A stretch of DNA of 6,056 nt. It comes from JAFGSZ01 sp964492185 (lineage in GTDB: Bacteria; Bacteroidota; Bacteroidia; Bacteroidales; UBA10428). Of the stretch, positions 5,983 through 6,056 are shown piece after piece. Location: assembly GCA_964492185.1 (NCBI GenBank), contig CAZBJH010000154.1:1-6056 (forward strand), read 5' to 3'. A program made the translations under genes and the position numbers. Under the pieces are notes generated by a model, which saw nothing but the letters and a program-made list of their open reading frames with translations, did no database searches and had not been told where the DNA came from. Positions within the stretch are counted from its first letter, which is position 1, and the number at the start of each line of letters is the position of its first letter.

Positions 5983-6056
5983 GAGCTCACTTTAAAATTA
6001 AGTTCTTGAACTCACTTTAAAGAACTCACTTTAAAATTAAGTTCTTGAACTCACTT
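5983..6056 (+). repeat. 39-bp tandem repeat, nearly two units, cut by the window end
   Basis: Unit one is 5983-6021 and unit two starts at 6022 and is still running at 6056; over the 35 shared bases they differ once (G/A at 5985/6024). Each unit contains a 25-bp piece followed by a shorter copy of its beginning (GAACTCACTT). The unit also holds AGTTC-TT-GAACT symmetry, and GTTCAAGA at 5977-5984 pairs with TCTTGAAC at 6004-6011. No ORF covers it. Its full length and copy number are unknown because it runs off the end. Confidence 0.8.

Noticed and set aside
5983..6056. CRISPR array
   Set aside because: The units are directly adjacent with no variable spacers between them, so this is a simple tandem repeat; no cas gene is present.

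Overview
The window looks like Bacteroidota chromosome, or a whole short draft contig. The reasons are: AT-leaning DNA with no convincing Shine-Dalgarno sites before most starts, a TAnnTTTG-type -7 box ahead of the glycolytic gene, secreted proteins with N-terminal signals typical of the group, and a fused lipoprotein MsrB-MsrA. The phylum call is inference from these traits; I did no database comparison.

Layout. Positions 1-117 hold repeat pieces. A leftward pair of secreted paralogous proteins of unknown function follows (772-1542 upstream, 140-760 downstream, 11 bp apart). A 237-bp divergent spacer separates them from a rightward zinc-type cation diffusion facilitator (1780-2700). A 145-bp palindromic-ended repeat (2723-2867) then precedes gpmI (3052-4569), the cofactor-independent phosphoglycerate mutase. 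The leftward msrB-msrA fusion (4617-5567) converges on gpmI with a 47-bp gap. The right 490 bp hold a possible broken ORF, a second, inverted copy of the palindromic-ended repeat (5692-5839), further repeat pieces and a 39-bp tandem repeat.

The protein-coding content is mostly ordinary: metal export, glycolysis and envelope methionine-sulfoxide repair. No pathway links all the genes. The paralog pair is the only set of unfamiliar proteins.

The unusual part is the repeat architecture. A 44-bp sequence (core B) is exactly repeated in direct orientation at 31-74 and 5902-5945. Its outer flanks (1-31 and 5948-5978) are inverted copies of each other, 30 of 31 bases identical. Its inner flanks (75-117 and 5844-5901) end in the same terminal sequence as the two internal palindromic-ended repeats. 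Joining the inner flanks through one core gives a complete 141-bp relative of those repeats bounded by TA. Joining the outer flanks gives a 107-bp element with 31-bp inverted ends. The window ends therefore look like the two reciprocal products of recombination through a 44-bp core. Genuine rearrangement, an integration-like event, or mis-assembly at multi-copy repeats could each produce this. No transposase, integrase, tRNA, rRNA or CRISPR array is visible.
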